Below, piece by piece: positions 46,884 to 54,354 of a stretch of 64,000 bases of DNA (position 1 is the stretch's first letter; every line of letters starts with the position of its first letter). The stretch is from Stutzerimonas kunmingensis (GTDB taxonomy: Bacteria; Pseudomonadota; Gammaproteobacteria; Pseudomonadales; Pseudomonadaceae). The stretch is from the NCBI RefSeq assembly GCF_021432085.1, contig NZ_CP090366.1, forward strand, positions 3,968,001 through 4,032,000, written 5' to 3'. Below the pieces are notes generated by a model that was not told the DNA's origin, did not search any database, and worked only from the letters and a program-made list of their open reading frames with translations. A program made the position numbers and the translations under genes.

Positions 46884-48827
46884 ATGGCCGGCCTGATCCC
46901 CCAATCCTTCATCGACGACCTGCTCAATCGCTCCGACATCGTCGAGGTGGTCGGCTCGCGCATCCAACTGAAAAAGGCCGGCAAGAACTACAGCGCCCTC
47001 TGCCCTTTTCACAAGGAAAAGACGCCCTCGTTCAGCGTCAGTCCGGACAAGCAGTTCTACTATTGCTTCGGCTGCGGCGCTGGCGGCAATGCGCTGGGCT
47101 TCGTCATGGACCACGACCAGCTGGACTTCCCCCAGGCAGTCGAGGAACTGGCCAAGCGCGCGGGAATGGAAGTCCCCCACGAGGAAAGCGGCCGCAAACA
47201 CAAGCCACGCCAGCCGGTCGATTCGCCGCTCTACCCACTGCTGGCTGCCGCCGCCGATTACTACCGCCAAGCCCTGAAAAGCCACGCGACCCGCAAGTCG
47301 GCCGTGGAGTACCTCAAGGGCCGCGGCCTGTCCGGCGTGATTGCCCGGGATTTCGGTTTGGGCTTCGCCCCGCCCGGCTGGGACAACCTGATGAAGCATC
47401 TCGGCGGCGATGCGCTTCAGCAGAAAGCGCTGATCGACGCCGGCCTGCTGATCGAGAACGCCGAGAACGGCAAACGCTATGACCGTTTCCGCGATCGCGT
47501 GATGTTCCCCATCCGCGACAGCCGCGGCCGGGTCATCGCCTTCGGCGGTCGCGTTCTGGGCGACGACAAGCCCAAGTACCTGAATTCGCCGGAAACCCCG
47601 GTATTCCACAAGGGCCAGGAACTCTACGGCCTTTACGAAGCGCGGCAGGCCAACCGAGATCTCGACGAGATCATGGTGGTCGAGGGCTACATGGACGTCA
47701 TTGCACTGGCCCAGCAAGGCTTGCGCAACGCCGTGGCCACCCTTGGTACGGCAACCAGCGAAGAGCATCTCAAGCGCCTGTTCCGCATCGTACCCAGCGT
47801 GCTGTTCTGCTTCGATGGCGACGCGGCCGGACGCAAAGCCGCCTGGCGAGCACTGGAAGCCACGCTACCGAACCTACAGGATGGCCGCCGGGCGCGCTTT
47901 CTGTTCCTGCCCGACGGAGAGGACCCGGACACACTGGTCCGCGCCGAGGGCACCGATGCATTTCGCGCGCGCATTCAGCAGCACTCACAGCCACTGGCCG
48001 ATTACTTCTTCCAGCAACTCAGCGACGAAGCCGATCCACGCTCACTGGAAGGCAAGGCCCATTTGGCCACCCTGGCAGCGCCGCTTATCGAAAAGATTCC
48101 CGGTGCAAACCTGCGCGCATTGATGCGCCAGCGTCTCACCGAGATCACTGGTCTGAACGGGGAAGCACTGCAGCATATGGCAGCAGCGCCAACCACCGCA
48201 CCCAGCAACAACTCGGCCGAGTACGACGACGCCGCCTATTACGATACGGGTTCGCACTACGCCGAGACCGACTACTTCCAACCTCCCGAAGCGCCCAAGC
48301 CACAACGCGGCGAAAAAAAGGAATGGAAGAAAGACTGGAAAAAATCCGGGCAGCGACCAGACTTCAAACCTCGCGGTCCGCGTACGCCAGCTACCGTCGA
48401 GCCGCCGACCCTGACCACGCTGCGGACGCTGCTGCACCATCCGGAGCTAGCACAGAAGGTCGAGGACGTCAGCCATTTCGCCGCAGAAGACGACACATAC
48501 GCACAATTGCTTGTCGCTCTGCTTGGCACGCTACAGAAGAACCCGAAGCTGCGTAGCCTGCAGCTGATCGCCCGCTGGCATGGAACCGACCAAGGGCGAC
48601 TTTTACGCGCACTTGCAGAGAAAGAATGGCTGATCTCGGCCGACAACCTTGAACAGCAGTTTTTCGACACCATTAATACCCTTGCCGCCCGACAGCGGGA
48701 ACGCCGACTCGAAAGCCTGCTGCGTAAGGCTCGCCAAGGTGAACTCAGCGCAGAGGAAAAAGACCAACTGCGTAACCTGCTGAGCCGTAATGCAATACCC
48801 GCAACACCGACCTCAACTGGCGTCTGA
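46884..48827 (+). CDS. dnaG: DNA primase
   Basis: DnaG makes RNA primers at the replication fork. The 647-residue product has the N-terminal CHC2 zinc finger (CPFHKEKTPSFSVSPDKQFY then CFGCGAGGNA), the TOPRIM core with VEGYMDVIALAQ and FCFDGDAAGRKAAW, a Lys/Asn-rich linker at about 440-500, and the C-terminal DnaB-binding domain. The start MAGLIPQSFIDDLLNRSD is the family N-terminus. rpoD follows after 67 bp. Confidence 0.96.
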   Translation: MAGLIPQSFIDDLLNRSDIVEVVGSRIQLKKAGKNYSALCPFHKEKTPSFSVSPDKQFYYCFGCGAGGNALGFVMDHDQLDFPQAVEELAKRAGMEVPHEESGRKHKPRQPVDSPLYPLLAAAADYYRQALKSHATRKSAVEYLKGRGLSGVIARDFGLGFAPPGWDNLMKHLGGDALQQKALIDAGLLIENAENGKRYDRFRDRVMFPIRDSRGRVIAFGGRVLGDDKPKYLNSPETPVFHKGQELYGLYEARQANRDLDEIMVVEGYMDVIALAQQGLRNAVATLGTATSEEHLKRLFRIVPSVLFCFDGDAAGRKAAWRALEATLPNLQDGRRARFLFLPDGEDPDTLVRAEGTDAFRARIQQHSQPLADYFFQQLSDEADPRSLEGKAHLATLAAPLIEKIPGANLRALMRQRLTEITGLNGEALQHMAAAPTTAPSNNSAEYDDAAYYDTGSHYAETDYFQPPEAPKPQRGEKKEWKKDWKKSGQRPDFKPRGPRTPATVEPPTLTTLRTLLHHPELAQKVEDVSHFAAEDDTYAQLLVALLGTLQKNPKLRSLQLIARWHGTDQGRLLRALAEKEWLISADNLEQQFFDTINTLAARQRERRLESLLRKARQGELSAEEKDQLRNLLSRNAIPATPTSTGV

Positions 48828-48841
48828 GGTCCTAGCTCGGC

Positions 48842-48847
48842 TATAAT
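48842..48847 (+). promoter_or_regulatory. -10 box of an rpoD promoter
   Basis: A perfect TATAAT, 48 bp before the rpoD start, just after dnaG. A weak -35 (TGGCGT at 48818-48823, 18 bp spacer) precedes it. Confidence 0.5.
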
Positions 48848-48894
48848 GCTCAGCTTGTTTTCAGCCCGCCAGAACCTTCAGTGGATAGGGTTAT

Positions 48895-50748
48895 ATGTCC
48901 GGAAAAGCGCAACAGCAGTCCCGCCTCAAAGAGTTGATCCAGCGTGGCCGTGAGCAGGGTTACCTGACTTACGCAGAGGTCAACGACCACCTACCGGAGG
49001 ATATTTCCGATCCGGAACAGGTGGAAGACATCATTCGCATGATCAATGACATGGGTATCAATGTATTCGAGGTTGCCCCGGATGCCGATGCCCTGTTGCT
49101 GGCCGAAGCCGATACCGATGAAGCCGCTGCCGAAGAGGCCGCCGCCGCACTCGCTGCGGTCGAGACCGACATCGGTCGAACCACCGATCCCGTTCGCATG
49201 TACATGCGTGAAATGGGCACGGTCGAACTGCTGACCCGCGAAGGCGAGATCGAAATCGCCAAACGCATCGAGGAAGGCATTCGCGAAGTGATGAGCGCCA
49301 TCGCTCACTTCCCCGGCACCGTCGACAGCATTCTCGCCGACTATGAGCGAGTGACGACCGAAGGTGGCCGCCTGTCCGACATCCTCAGCGGTTACATCGA
49401 CCCTGACGACGACGGCGCTGCTGGTCCTCAGGAGGTCGAGCCGGAAACTCCGCAGACCACCGCGAAGCCGACGGCCGACGACAAGGATGATGAGGAAGAG
49501 GACGACTCCGACAGCGAAGAGGAAGAAGGCGATGGCGGCCCCGACCCCGAGGTCGCGCGTATGCGTTTCGGCGCAGTCGCCGAGCAGCTGGAGAAAGCCA
49601 AGAAGGCGCTGAAGAAGCACGGCCGCGCCAGCCAGCAGGCCGTCGAGGAGCTCGAAGCACTCGCCATCCTGTTCATGCCGATCAAGCTCGTACCCAAGCA
49701 GTACGACGCACTGGTCGAGCGCGTTCGCAACGCCCTGAGCCAGATCCGCGCCCAGGAACGCGCCATCATGCAGCTGTGCGTGCGTGACGCCCGCATGCCG
49801 CGCGCCGACTTCCTGCGTCAGTTCCCGAACAACGAGACCAATCTCGACTGGGCCGAGCAACTGGCTTCCGGCAAAGGCAAGTACGCCGAAGCCATCGGCA
49901 ACCGCAAGGAAGACATCGTTCGCTGCCAGCAGAAGCTGATCGAGCTGGAACAGGAATGCGACTTGGTCATCGCTGACATCAAGGACATCAACCGTCGCAT
50001 GTCCATCGGCGAGGCCAAAGCCCGCCGTGCGAAGAAAGAGATGGTTGAAGCCAACCTGCGCCTGGTTATCTCGATCGCGAAGAAGTACACCAACCGCGGC
50101 CTGCAGTTCCTCGATCTGATCCAGGAAGGCAACATCGGCCTGATGAAGGCGGTGGACAAGTTCGAATACCGCCGCGGCTACAAGTTCTCTACCTACGCCA
50201 CCTGGTGGATTCGCCAGGCGATCACTCGTTCCATTGCCGACCAGGCGCGGACCATCCGTATCCCGGTGCACATGATCGAGACGATAAACAAGCTCAACCG
50301 CATCTCCCGTCAGATGCTGCAGGAAATGGGTCGCGAACCCACACCTGAAGAGCTGGGCGAACGCATGGAAATGCCCGAGGACAAGATCCGCAAGGTACTG
50401 AAGATCGCCAAAGAGCCGATCTCCATGGAAACGCCAATCGGTGACGACGAAGACTCGCACCTGGGTGACTTCATCGAAGACTCGGCCATGCAGTCGCCAA
50501 TTGACGTAGCCACTGTGGAAAGCCTCAAGGAAGCCACTCGCGAAGTGCTCTCCGGCCTCACCGCACGTGAAGCCAAGGTACTGCGCATGCGCTTCGGCAT
50601 CGACATGAACACCGACCACACCCTCGAGGAAGTCGGCAAGCAGTTCGATGTCACCCGCGAGCGAATCCGTCAGATCGAAGCCAAGGCGCTGCGCAAGCTG
50701 CGCCACCCGACGAGAAGCGAGCACCTGCGCTCCTTCCTCGACGAGTAA
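48895..50748 (+). CDS. rpoD: RNA polymerase housekeeping sigma factor (sigma-70)
   Basis: The 617-residue primary sigma factor has region 1.1 at the start ([20 protein letters not shown]), region 1.2 [20 protein letters not shown], a long acidic non-conserved region at about 185-220, region 2 with [20 protein letters not shown] (2.3/2.4), region 3 and region 4.2 [20 protein letters not shown]. Length and regions are those of Pseudomonas RpoD. It ends with a strong terminator. Confidence 0.97.
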   Translation: MSGKAQQQSRLKELIQRGREQGYLTYAEVNDHLPEDISDPEQVEDIIRMINDMGINVFEVAPDADALLLAEADTDEAAAEEAAAALAAVETDIGRTTDPVRMYMREMGTVELLTREGEIEIAKRIEEGIREVMSAIAHFPGTVDSILADYERVTTEGGRLSDILSGYIDPDDDGAAGPQEVEPETPQTTAKPTADDKDDEEEDDSDSEEEEGDGGPDPEVARMRFGAVAEQLEKAKKALKKHGRASQQAVEELEALAILFMPIKLVPKQYDALVERVRNALSQIRAQERAIMQLCVRDARMPRADFLRQFPNNETNLDWAEQLASGKGKYAEAIGNRKEDIVRCQQKLIELEQECDLVIADIKDINRRMSIGEAKARRAKKEMVEANLRLVISIAKKYTNRGLQFLDLIQEGNIGLMKAVDKFEYRRGYKFSTYATWWIRQAITRSIADQARTIRIPVHMIETINKLNRISRQMLQEMGREPTPEELGERMEMPEDKIRKVLKIAKEPISMETPIGDDEDSHLGDFIEDSAMQSPIDVATVESLKEATREVLSGLTAREAKVLRMRFGIDMNTDHTLEEVGKQFDVTRERIRQIEAKALRKLRHPTRSEHLRSFLDE

Positions 50749-50752
50749 GACC

Positions 50753-50783
50753 AGAACCCCCGGCATGCCGGGGGTTCTTTTTT
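50753..50783 (+). terminator. Strong intrinsic terminator after rpoD
   Basis: A 12-base perfect stem AGAACCCCCGGC / GCCGGGGGTTCT with a two-base AT loop, followed by six Ts, five bases after the rpoD stop. Confidence 0.92.
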
Positions 50784-50814
50784 CTGCCGTATACCTCGGA
50801 GCAGCTAGCTTCGA

Positions 50815-50844
50815 TTGGCGCAGCCGCCATACCGCCGGTATAAT
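50815..50844 (+). promoter_or_regulatory. Promoter of the CAT-anticodon tRNA
   Basis: TTGGCG at 50815 and a perfect TATAAT at 50839, spaced by 18, place a start about 10 bp before the tRNA 5' end. A GC-rich discriminator (CCGCCGG) follows, typical of stringently controlled stable RNA promoters. Confidence 0.75.
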
Positions 50845-50859
50845 CCGCCGGCCTTCTGG

Positions 50860-50936
50860 GGGCCTATAGCTCAGTTGGTTAGAGCAGAGGACTCATAATC
50901 CTTTGGTCCACGGTTCGAGTCCGTGTGGGCCCACCA
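50860..50936 (+). tRNA. tRNA with CAT anticodon, probably tRNA-Ile2
   Basis: A 77-base cloverleaf with encoded CCA. Acceptor GGGCCTA pairs with TGGGCCC, D arm AGCTCAGTTGGTTAGAGC, anticodon loop CTCATAA, T arm GTTCGAGTC. It reads as tRNA-Met or as tRNA-Ile2, whose C34 is changed to lysidine by TilS. C4:G69, C5:G68 and a G27:U43 pair are as in E. coli tRNA-Ile2 and unlike elongator tRNA-Met, so I favour Ile2; annotation as Met is common for such genes. It is the left junction of the integrated element downstream. Confidence 0.95.
50912..50936 (+). other. Presumed attL core in the 3' end of the tRNA gene
   Basis: The DNA to the right (small regulatory genes, tyrosine recombinase, restriction genes) is unlike the core genome, and the tRNA 3' end is kept intact. 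This is the usual mark of site-specific insertion into a tRNA gene. The matching right-hand copy is not in the window, so the exact core cannot be fixed. Confidence 0.5.
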
Positions 50937-50953
50937 TATGAAACAACGACTTA

Positions 50954-50977
50954 GGTCAGCAATTGTGCTGGCCTTTT
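50954..50977 (+). terminator. Terminator downstream of the tRNA
   Basis: GGTCAGCA / TGCTGGCC stem (one G-T pair) with a four-base loop, then CTTTTG. It is nested inside AACGAC / GTCGTT arms (50945-50950 and 50978-50983). Confidence 0.65.
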
Positions 50978-51001
50978 GTCGTTTATGGGCCGAATAAAAA
51001 A

Positions 51002-51023
51002 TTTGCGTACCACTTTGCGTACC
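51002..51023. repeat. Two direct repeats TTTGCGTACC near attL
   Basis: Copies at 51002-51011 and 51014-51023, two bases apart, 65 bp inside the element from the tRNA end. Tandem 10-bp repeats at this place are typical arm-type sites of tyrosine recombinases. I infer binding by the recombinase at 54355. Confidence 0.5.
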
Positions 51024-51105
51024 GTTTCATTTTTGCTGCATCAGGGCGCCTTGACCCTTACCGCTCGCAGATTGACACTCAGGCAGCACTCCAATAGGTT
51101 TGTGC

Positions 51106-51121
51106 TCCCCTTTAAAGGGGA
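51106..51121. repeat. Perfect palindrome TCCCCTTTAAAGGGGA
   Basis: A 16-base perfect palindrome directly left of the structured RNA-like region. It could be an operator or the first hairpin of that RNA. Confidence 0.5.
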
Positions 51122-51122
51122 C

Positions 51123-51247
51123 GGGATTGGCGTTCCGGTCTGAGACAGGGCTAAGCGAGGCTTAGCTCTGAGCATGGCTGTGTCTTTATGGGCGGGCCGT
51201 GCGGGGCATCTTCGGATGCGCCGGCCCTCAGACCGGTACGCCAACCC
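51123..51247 (+). ncRNA. Candidate structured RNA (three-way junction)
   Basis: The ends pair over about 20 bp: GGG-A-TTGGCGT-T-CCGGTCTGAG at 51123-51144 with CTCAGACCGG-T-ACGCCAA-CCC at 51227-51247. Inside are two hairpins: an 11-bp stem at 51146-51170 with a GAG loop, and a GC-rich hairpin at 51194-51227 closed by a TTCG tetraloop on GCATC/GATGC. The strand is assumed from the gene that follows. An antirepressor-like gene lies 1.25 kb downstream, which recalls the phage C4 antisense RNA that silences antirepressor genes; I cannot check this against that family. A leader element for the gene at 51309 is the alternative. Confidence 0.55.
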
Positions 51248-51263
51248 GTGCGGTCTGCTCACC

Positions 51264-51296
51264 CAATTGGCGTTGGGTGGCAGAACTTTCCGTTCT
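51264..51296 (+). promoter_or_regulatory. Two hairpins in the leader of the gene at 51309
   Basis: CACCCAA / TTGGGTG (six-base loop, extended by CTGC/GCAG around a bulge) and AGAAC / GTTCT (five-base loop, 51282-51296) follow the three-way junction closely and end at the GAGG ribosome site. Together with it they make a leader that is folded almost without a gap. Confidence 0.5.
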
Positions 51297-51308
51297 GAGG
51301 ATCACACC

Positions 51309-51653
51309 ATGAATGAAACTATCTCTTCGCAAAGCGTACCCAGCCGAGCCGTTTCCGATAGCTGCGATGCCAAGTGCGGCACAGAAAATGGCTTCACCCC
51401 GCTCCGTCACGATGAACCTCACTGCTTGATCGGCTATCTCAGCAGCGCGTCAGCGACCGATCTTTACGATGCAGCAACGCTTCGTCACACCGCTGCCCTT
51501 GGGGTGGTTTGTGTACTCAGCAGCGCGGCAGACCTGAATGGGCTAAGCACATCAACCCTGCAGAGCTGCATCCAGGCAATTCGCATACTCAGCGAAGATG
51601 CAGCTGCCCTCTATGACGGGGCTTGGCAAGCACTTCAGAACGAGCGGCACTAA
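51309..51653 (+). CDS. Small hypothetical protein of the element's regulatory module
   Basis: A 114-residue protein I do not recognise. It starts MNETISSQSVPSRAVSDSCD, has a polar N-terminal third with three Cys or so, and an Ala/Leu-rich helical C-terminal half (AALGVVCVLSSAADL, SCIQAIRILSEDAAALYDGA). No membrane helix or signal is clear. ATG 51309 has GAGG eight bases ahead; the open frame begins earlier but would run through the structured leader. It is convergent with the XRE regulator, with 22 bp between stops. Similar small proteins occur next to repressors in Pseudomonas islands. Confidence 0.6.
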   Translation: MNETISSQSVPSRAVSDSCDAKCGTENGFTPLRHDEPHCLIGYLSSASATDLYDAATLRHTAALGVVCVLSSAADLNGLSTSTLQSCIQAIRILSEDAAALYDGAWQALQNERH

Positions 51654-51675
51654 TTTTGTCCGACAGGAGCAGGCA

Positions 51676-51939
51676 TCAATCGCCTGCTCCTTTTGGCGTT
51701 GCCAGCTCAGCTTCAAATCGCTTAACAAAATCGACAAGCCCAATGTTCAGCGCACGGCAAATGTCGCGCAGCTGAATGAGGTCGAGGCGACGTAGACCGC
51801 GCTCAATATCGCTAGCAAAAGACTGCGGACGCTCAAGCGCTTGGGCAAACGCCGCCTGGGTCATCCCTGCCTCCACGCGACATTGCTTAAGCAGCCGAAG
51901 CAAAACCAGATTTTCGTCTCGGTATACCGACTTTTCCAA
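51676..51939 (-). CDS. XRE-family helix-turn-helix regulator
   Basis: An 87-residue DNA-binding protein. The helix-turn-helix is at about residues 22-60: CRVEAGMTQAAFAQALERPQ then SFASDIERGLRRLDLIQLRD. The best start is TTG 51939 (reading LEKSVYRDENL) with GGAGGAG eight bases before; the open frame extends to another TTG (51972) that would place this ribosome site inside the gene. It is divergent from the gene at 52038 and convergent with that at 51309, the place expected of a repressor for the element. Its targets could be the ATATCC/GGATAT words in the divergent gap. Confidence 0.8.
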   Translation of the reverse strand: MEKSVYRDENLVLLRLLKQCRVEAGMTQAAFAQALERPQSFASDIERGLRRLDLIQLRDICRALNIGLVDFVKRFEAELATPKGAGD

Positions 51940-51977
51940 AAGCCACTCTCCTCCGACTTGACAGCTCGCCAAGGTAT

Positions 51978-52028
51978 ATCTAATCTTCGGATATCCGATT
52001 TACAGATATTCAGGTATTCGATTTACAG
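51978..52028. promoter_or_regulatory. Divergent control region with GATATCC-like repeats
   Basis: The gap between the XRE gene and the gene at 52038 holds repeated words TATCTAATC, GGATATCCG, GATATTC and GTATTCG, far more AT-rich than the flanks, with GGATATCC as a perfect eight-base palindrome near 51990. These are likely operators for the XRE protein. Confidence 0.4.
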
Positions 52029-52037
52029 GAGCCCATC

Positions 52038-52496
52038 ATGAAAAGCCCAAATCAACCCTTACCACCCAACAGTAATATGCAGTTCCAGTTGAACCTAGAG
52101 ACACTAGAAGTACTCATGGAGCTGAACGCCCTACTGCAGTGGTTTGGTTTGCCTCTCGTTCAGAGCCAGGCAGCCATCGCCATGTGGGAGGACAACATCC
52201 TGACCAAAGAAGATCCTGACACAGGGCATCCGCTTCACTACCTGCCGGTTTCAATGCTTCCCAATTTCATTGATCAAATCCTTGATCAGTTGAGCGCTGA
52301 AAGTAAGGCTCAAGCAATCCTCTTTAGGGACAGAAGTCACGCCCTGTCGGCAGTAATCCCCATAGCGGCCATGCTGAAGCTATCCAAGAAGCCTGAAGAT
52401 GGCGGAATTGACCCAGGCTACGTGCCTCATAACGTCGTCCCCCTAAAGCCTTCGCAGGGAATTGCTTCTGCCAACACCACTCAGGGGGCGCTGTAG
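52038..52496 (+). CDS. Hypothetical protein
   Basis: A 152-residue protein without a recognised domain. The N-terminus MKSPNQPLPPNSNMQFQL is polar; the middle (LEVLMELNALLQWFGLPLVQSQAAIAMWED) is likely helical. It begins after a divergent AT-rich region and is five bases ahead of the antirepressor-like gene, so the two form an operon. AGGAG is a few bases before the ATG. Function unknown. Confidence 0.6.
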   Translation: MKSPNQPLPPNSNMQFQLNLETLEVLMELNALLQWFGLPLVQSQAAIAMWEDNILTKEDPDTGHPLHYLPVSMLPNFIDQILDQLSAESKAQAILFRDRSHALSAVIPIAAMLKLSKKPEDGGIDPGYVPHNVVPLKPSQGIASANTTQGAL

Positions 52497-52500
52497 TTAG

Positions 52501-53232
52501 ATGCGTACGTCCAAAATCAAAGTCCAGGCGATGGCTATTCCTGTTCTGACCAGCAGTAACGGCGAGCGCTACTGGCCTATGCGCCCAGTGTGCGAAGCCA
52601 TCGAGCTGAACTGGCACAGCCAGGCTGCAAAGTTACATCCGCCTAGGTATACCCCCCGCGAGCACGATGTGTGCTTGCCAGGGCAGCCACCCATGAAGCA
52701 GGTACTCTGTTTGTCGCAGGCAGAATTCGAGTTCTGGCTCAAAGGGCTGAACTCGCGCAAAGTGAATCGCACTGCCCGACTGCGCGTGGACCAGTTGCGC
52801 GCACATTTCTTCGGCGATGCTTCAGCCGACATGGAACATCAATCAGGGCCGACAGATGCTGCACCGAAGATCCTACGCCGCATCCTGAAGTGGCGACTGC
52901 AGCAGACTGAGCCTTCTGACCGTCCGGAATTGTCTAAGCAGATCACTAGCCAGTTTCGCGAAAAGAACGGTTTTGAAATCTGCGATGCCCGGGAGCACCA
53001 GTTACGCGGAGCTGTTGCGTCACTTAGCACGATCATCTATCAGCATGATCGCGCGAAGACACCAAGTCATACACCTGTATCGCAGCGTGTCGATACGATT
53101 ATCAAATCAATCATCGATGCCCGGCCTCAACGCATCCACTTGCTCGAATCGGACTTCGCAGCTTTGCTGTGCGGCATCGAACTTGAGGAGCAGTACCACC
53201 ATAGCGCTCAGCACGAAACACCCAGCCCGTGA
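52501..53232 (+). CDS. P22-type antirepressor-like protein
   Basis: The 243-residue product carries in its first 110 residues the pattern of the P22 antirepressor N-terminal domain: MRPVCEAIELNWHSQAAKLHP, then LPGQPPMKQVLCLSQAEFEFWLKGLN and the basic TARLRVDQLRAHFF. Phage Ant proteins bind repressors and inactivate them, allowing induction. Its C-terminal part (110-243) is not recognised. It overlaps the gene at 53229 by four bases. In this position it may counter the XRE regulator and control excision; that is inference. Confidence 0.65.
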   Translation: MRTSKIKVQAMAIPVLTSSNGERYWPMRPVCEAIELNWHSQAAKLHPPRYTPREHDVCLPGQPPMKQVLCLSQAEFEFWLKGLNSRKVNRTARLRVDQLRAHFFGDASADMEHQSGPTDAAPKILRRILKWRLQQTEPSDRPELSKQITSQFREKNGFEICDAREHQLRGAVASLSTIIYQHDRAKTPSHTPVSQRVDTIIKSIIDARPQRIHLLESDFAALLCGIELEEQYHHSAQHETPSP

Positions 53233-53624
53233 CGACACTTAGGGAAGTGATGGACGCTCTGTACTCGACAGGTGAGCCCATGAGCGGCAGCAGCATGAGC
53301 GACGATGAAGCCCTAGCCTATGCCAGGCAGTCTTTTCCTTACGGGAATTACTGCCTGGTACGAAACTGGCGCTGGATTGAACTGCAGGTGACCGAAAGCC
53401 AGCGCCTACAGCTGGCGACTACCCAAAGGCGGCCTGCTTTGATCTATGCCCATACGGTCATCTATGACAGCGAACGTCGCTGGGATGTTGGTGACTTCGT
53501 ACGAACCTCACTCTTGCACCACTATGAGGGCTTCCACTTCAAAACGCTCAACAGCGTCTACCTGCTGCTAGGCCCAGGCACCCGCATCCAAGCCAACTCA
53601 GATGCTGTTGCAAGCATTTTCTGA
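53229..53624 (+). CDS. Hypothetical protein (DUF6957-like?)
   Basis: A 131-residue protein started by GTG inside the stop of the previous gene. The core LVRNWRWIELQVTESQRLQL and HTVIYDSERRWDVGDFVRTS followed by TLNSVYLLLGPGTR looks like a compact beta-rich domain seen in Pseudomonas islands, for which I only tentatively recall the name. No catalytic motif is visible. A start at ATG 53250 is possible. It is the last gene before the non-coding repeat region. Confidence 0.55.
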   Translation: MTTLREVMDALYSTGEPMSGSSMSDDEALAYARQSFPYGNYCLVRNWRWIELQVTESQRLQLATTQRRPALIYAHTVIYDSERRWDVGDFVRTSLLHHYEGFHFKTLNSVYLLLGPGTRIQANSDAVASIF

Positions 53625-53660
53625 TCGAGCCAACACATTTGGCAGTGATGTGTTCACAGG

Positions 53661-53817
53661 CCTGCGACAGAGCCTGATCGCAGGAAAGCAATGCGACACT
53701 CAGTGAGTGTCGCAGAACCACATATACGACACACTCGGAGTATCGCACACGCATGCTGCGACACCTTGGCCATGTCGCAGCGACACGCCCTGTATGTCGC
53801 AACACAGTCCTGCGACA
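53661..53817. repeat. Array of 23-bp dyads TGCGACA-N9-TGTCGCA
   Basis: Perfect or near-perfect copies at 53692-53714 (fully palindromic, 11+11 arms around one G), 53725-53747 (one mismatch per arm), 53757-53779 (eight-base arms) and 53779-53801 (one mismatch), and the reverse arrangement TGTCGCA-N9-TGCGACA at 53795-53817. A related CCTGCGA / TCGCAGG dyad is at 53661-53684. The fixed 9-base spacer means one protein dimer recognises them. No coding frame crosses. Confidence 0.85.
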
Positions 53818-53825
53818 CGAGCATC

Positions 53826-53839
53826 GTGCCGCTAGCGGC
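53826..53839. repeat. Perfect palindrome TGCCGCTAGCGGCA
   Basis: A 14-base palindrome just right of the dyad array. Different sequence from the 23-bp dyads. Confidence 0.6.
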
Positions 53840-53899
53840 AGTTTGAGTGCCCAATACGGCGCTGAATCAAGCCTGAATCGTCACCGAGCAGGCCAGTTG

Positions 53900-53926
53900 T
53901 GGCACTAAACGTGCCAGTACTGGCAC
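53900..53926. repeat. TGGCAC / GTGCCA repeat cluster
   Basis: TGGCAC at 53900, GTGCCA at 53911 and TGGCAC at 53921. The second and third make a perfect 16-base palindrome GTGCCAGTACTGGCAC; the first and second make a dyad with a five-base spacer. Confidence 0.7.
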
Positions 53927-53951
53927 TGCTTTTTCCGGTTATACAATCGTT

Positions 53952-53985
53952 TAAGTCATTGAAAAATAACAACTCCAATGACTTA
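53952..53985. repeat. Inverted repeat TAAGTCATTG / CAATGACTTA
   Basis: Perfect 10-base arms with a 14-base A-rich spacer. The local AT content is far above the flanks, as in replication or partition sites. Confidence 0.6.
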
Positions 53986-54198
53986 TTTCATAATCAAATC
54001 GCCACCTTTTGGCTAGCATTTTGAATGCACCGCTTTCGGCGCATCAGCGATACGCTGGCGAATCGTTTCACCAGGATCGCCCGTTCAGCGCCCCGCGCTG
54101 GCTGCTTCTTGATTTTGATGACAAAAAGCTTGCGCGCGCTTTTGCTCACAGCGCACGCTGAATAAAGATGAAGCGTGTCGCGTGAGTGAGAGCGCGCA

Positions 54199-54225
54199 CC
54201 TCTTACTCGCGGCGCGAGTAAGAGG
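54199..54225. promoter_or_regulatory. Perfect 12+12 hairpin before the recombinase
   Basis: CCTCTTACTCGC / GCGAGTAAGAGG with a GGC loop. Further right, CAGTTCGG (54235-54242) pairs with CCGAACTG (54291-54298). The leader of the recombinase gene is thus highly structured; no T tract marks a terminator. Confidence 0.5.
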
Positions 54226-54354
54226 GCGTTGGGGCAGTTCGGACGGAACGAGAAAAAACGAAGCGAAGGCGTAGTGCATTTCAGTGTAGGCCGAACTGAC
54301 ACAACGCCTTTCGCGAAGCGGCTTAGCTTTGTCATCAAAACAACAAGAAGAGAG

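Noticed and set aside
48991..50766. A 591-codon reverse frame opposite rpoD
   Set aside because: Shadow frame; the forward frame is an unambiguous sigma-70 with all its regions.
51174..51308. Longer start for the small gene at 51309
   Set aside because: The extension would translate the three-way-junction structure, and it lacks a ribosome site; ATG 51309 has GAGG.
53661..53817. CRISPR array
   Set aside because: The repeats are dyads of 23 bp with irregular spacing and no unique spacers of constant length; no cas genes nearby.
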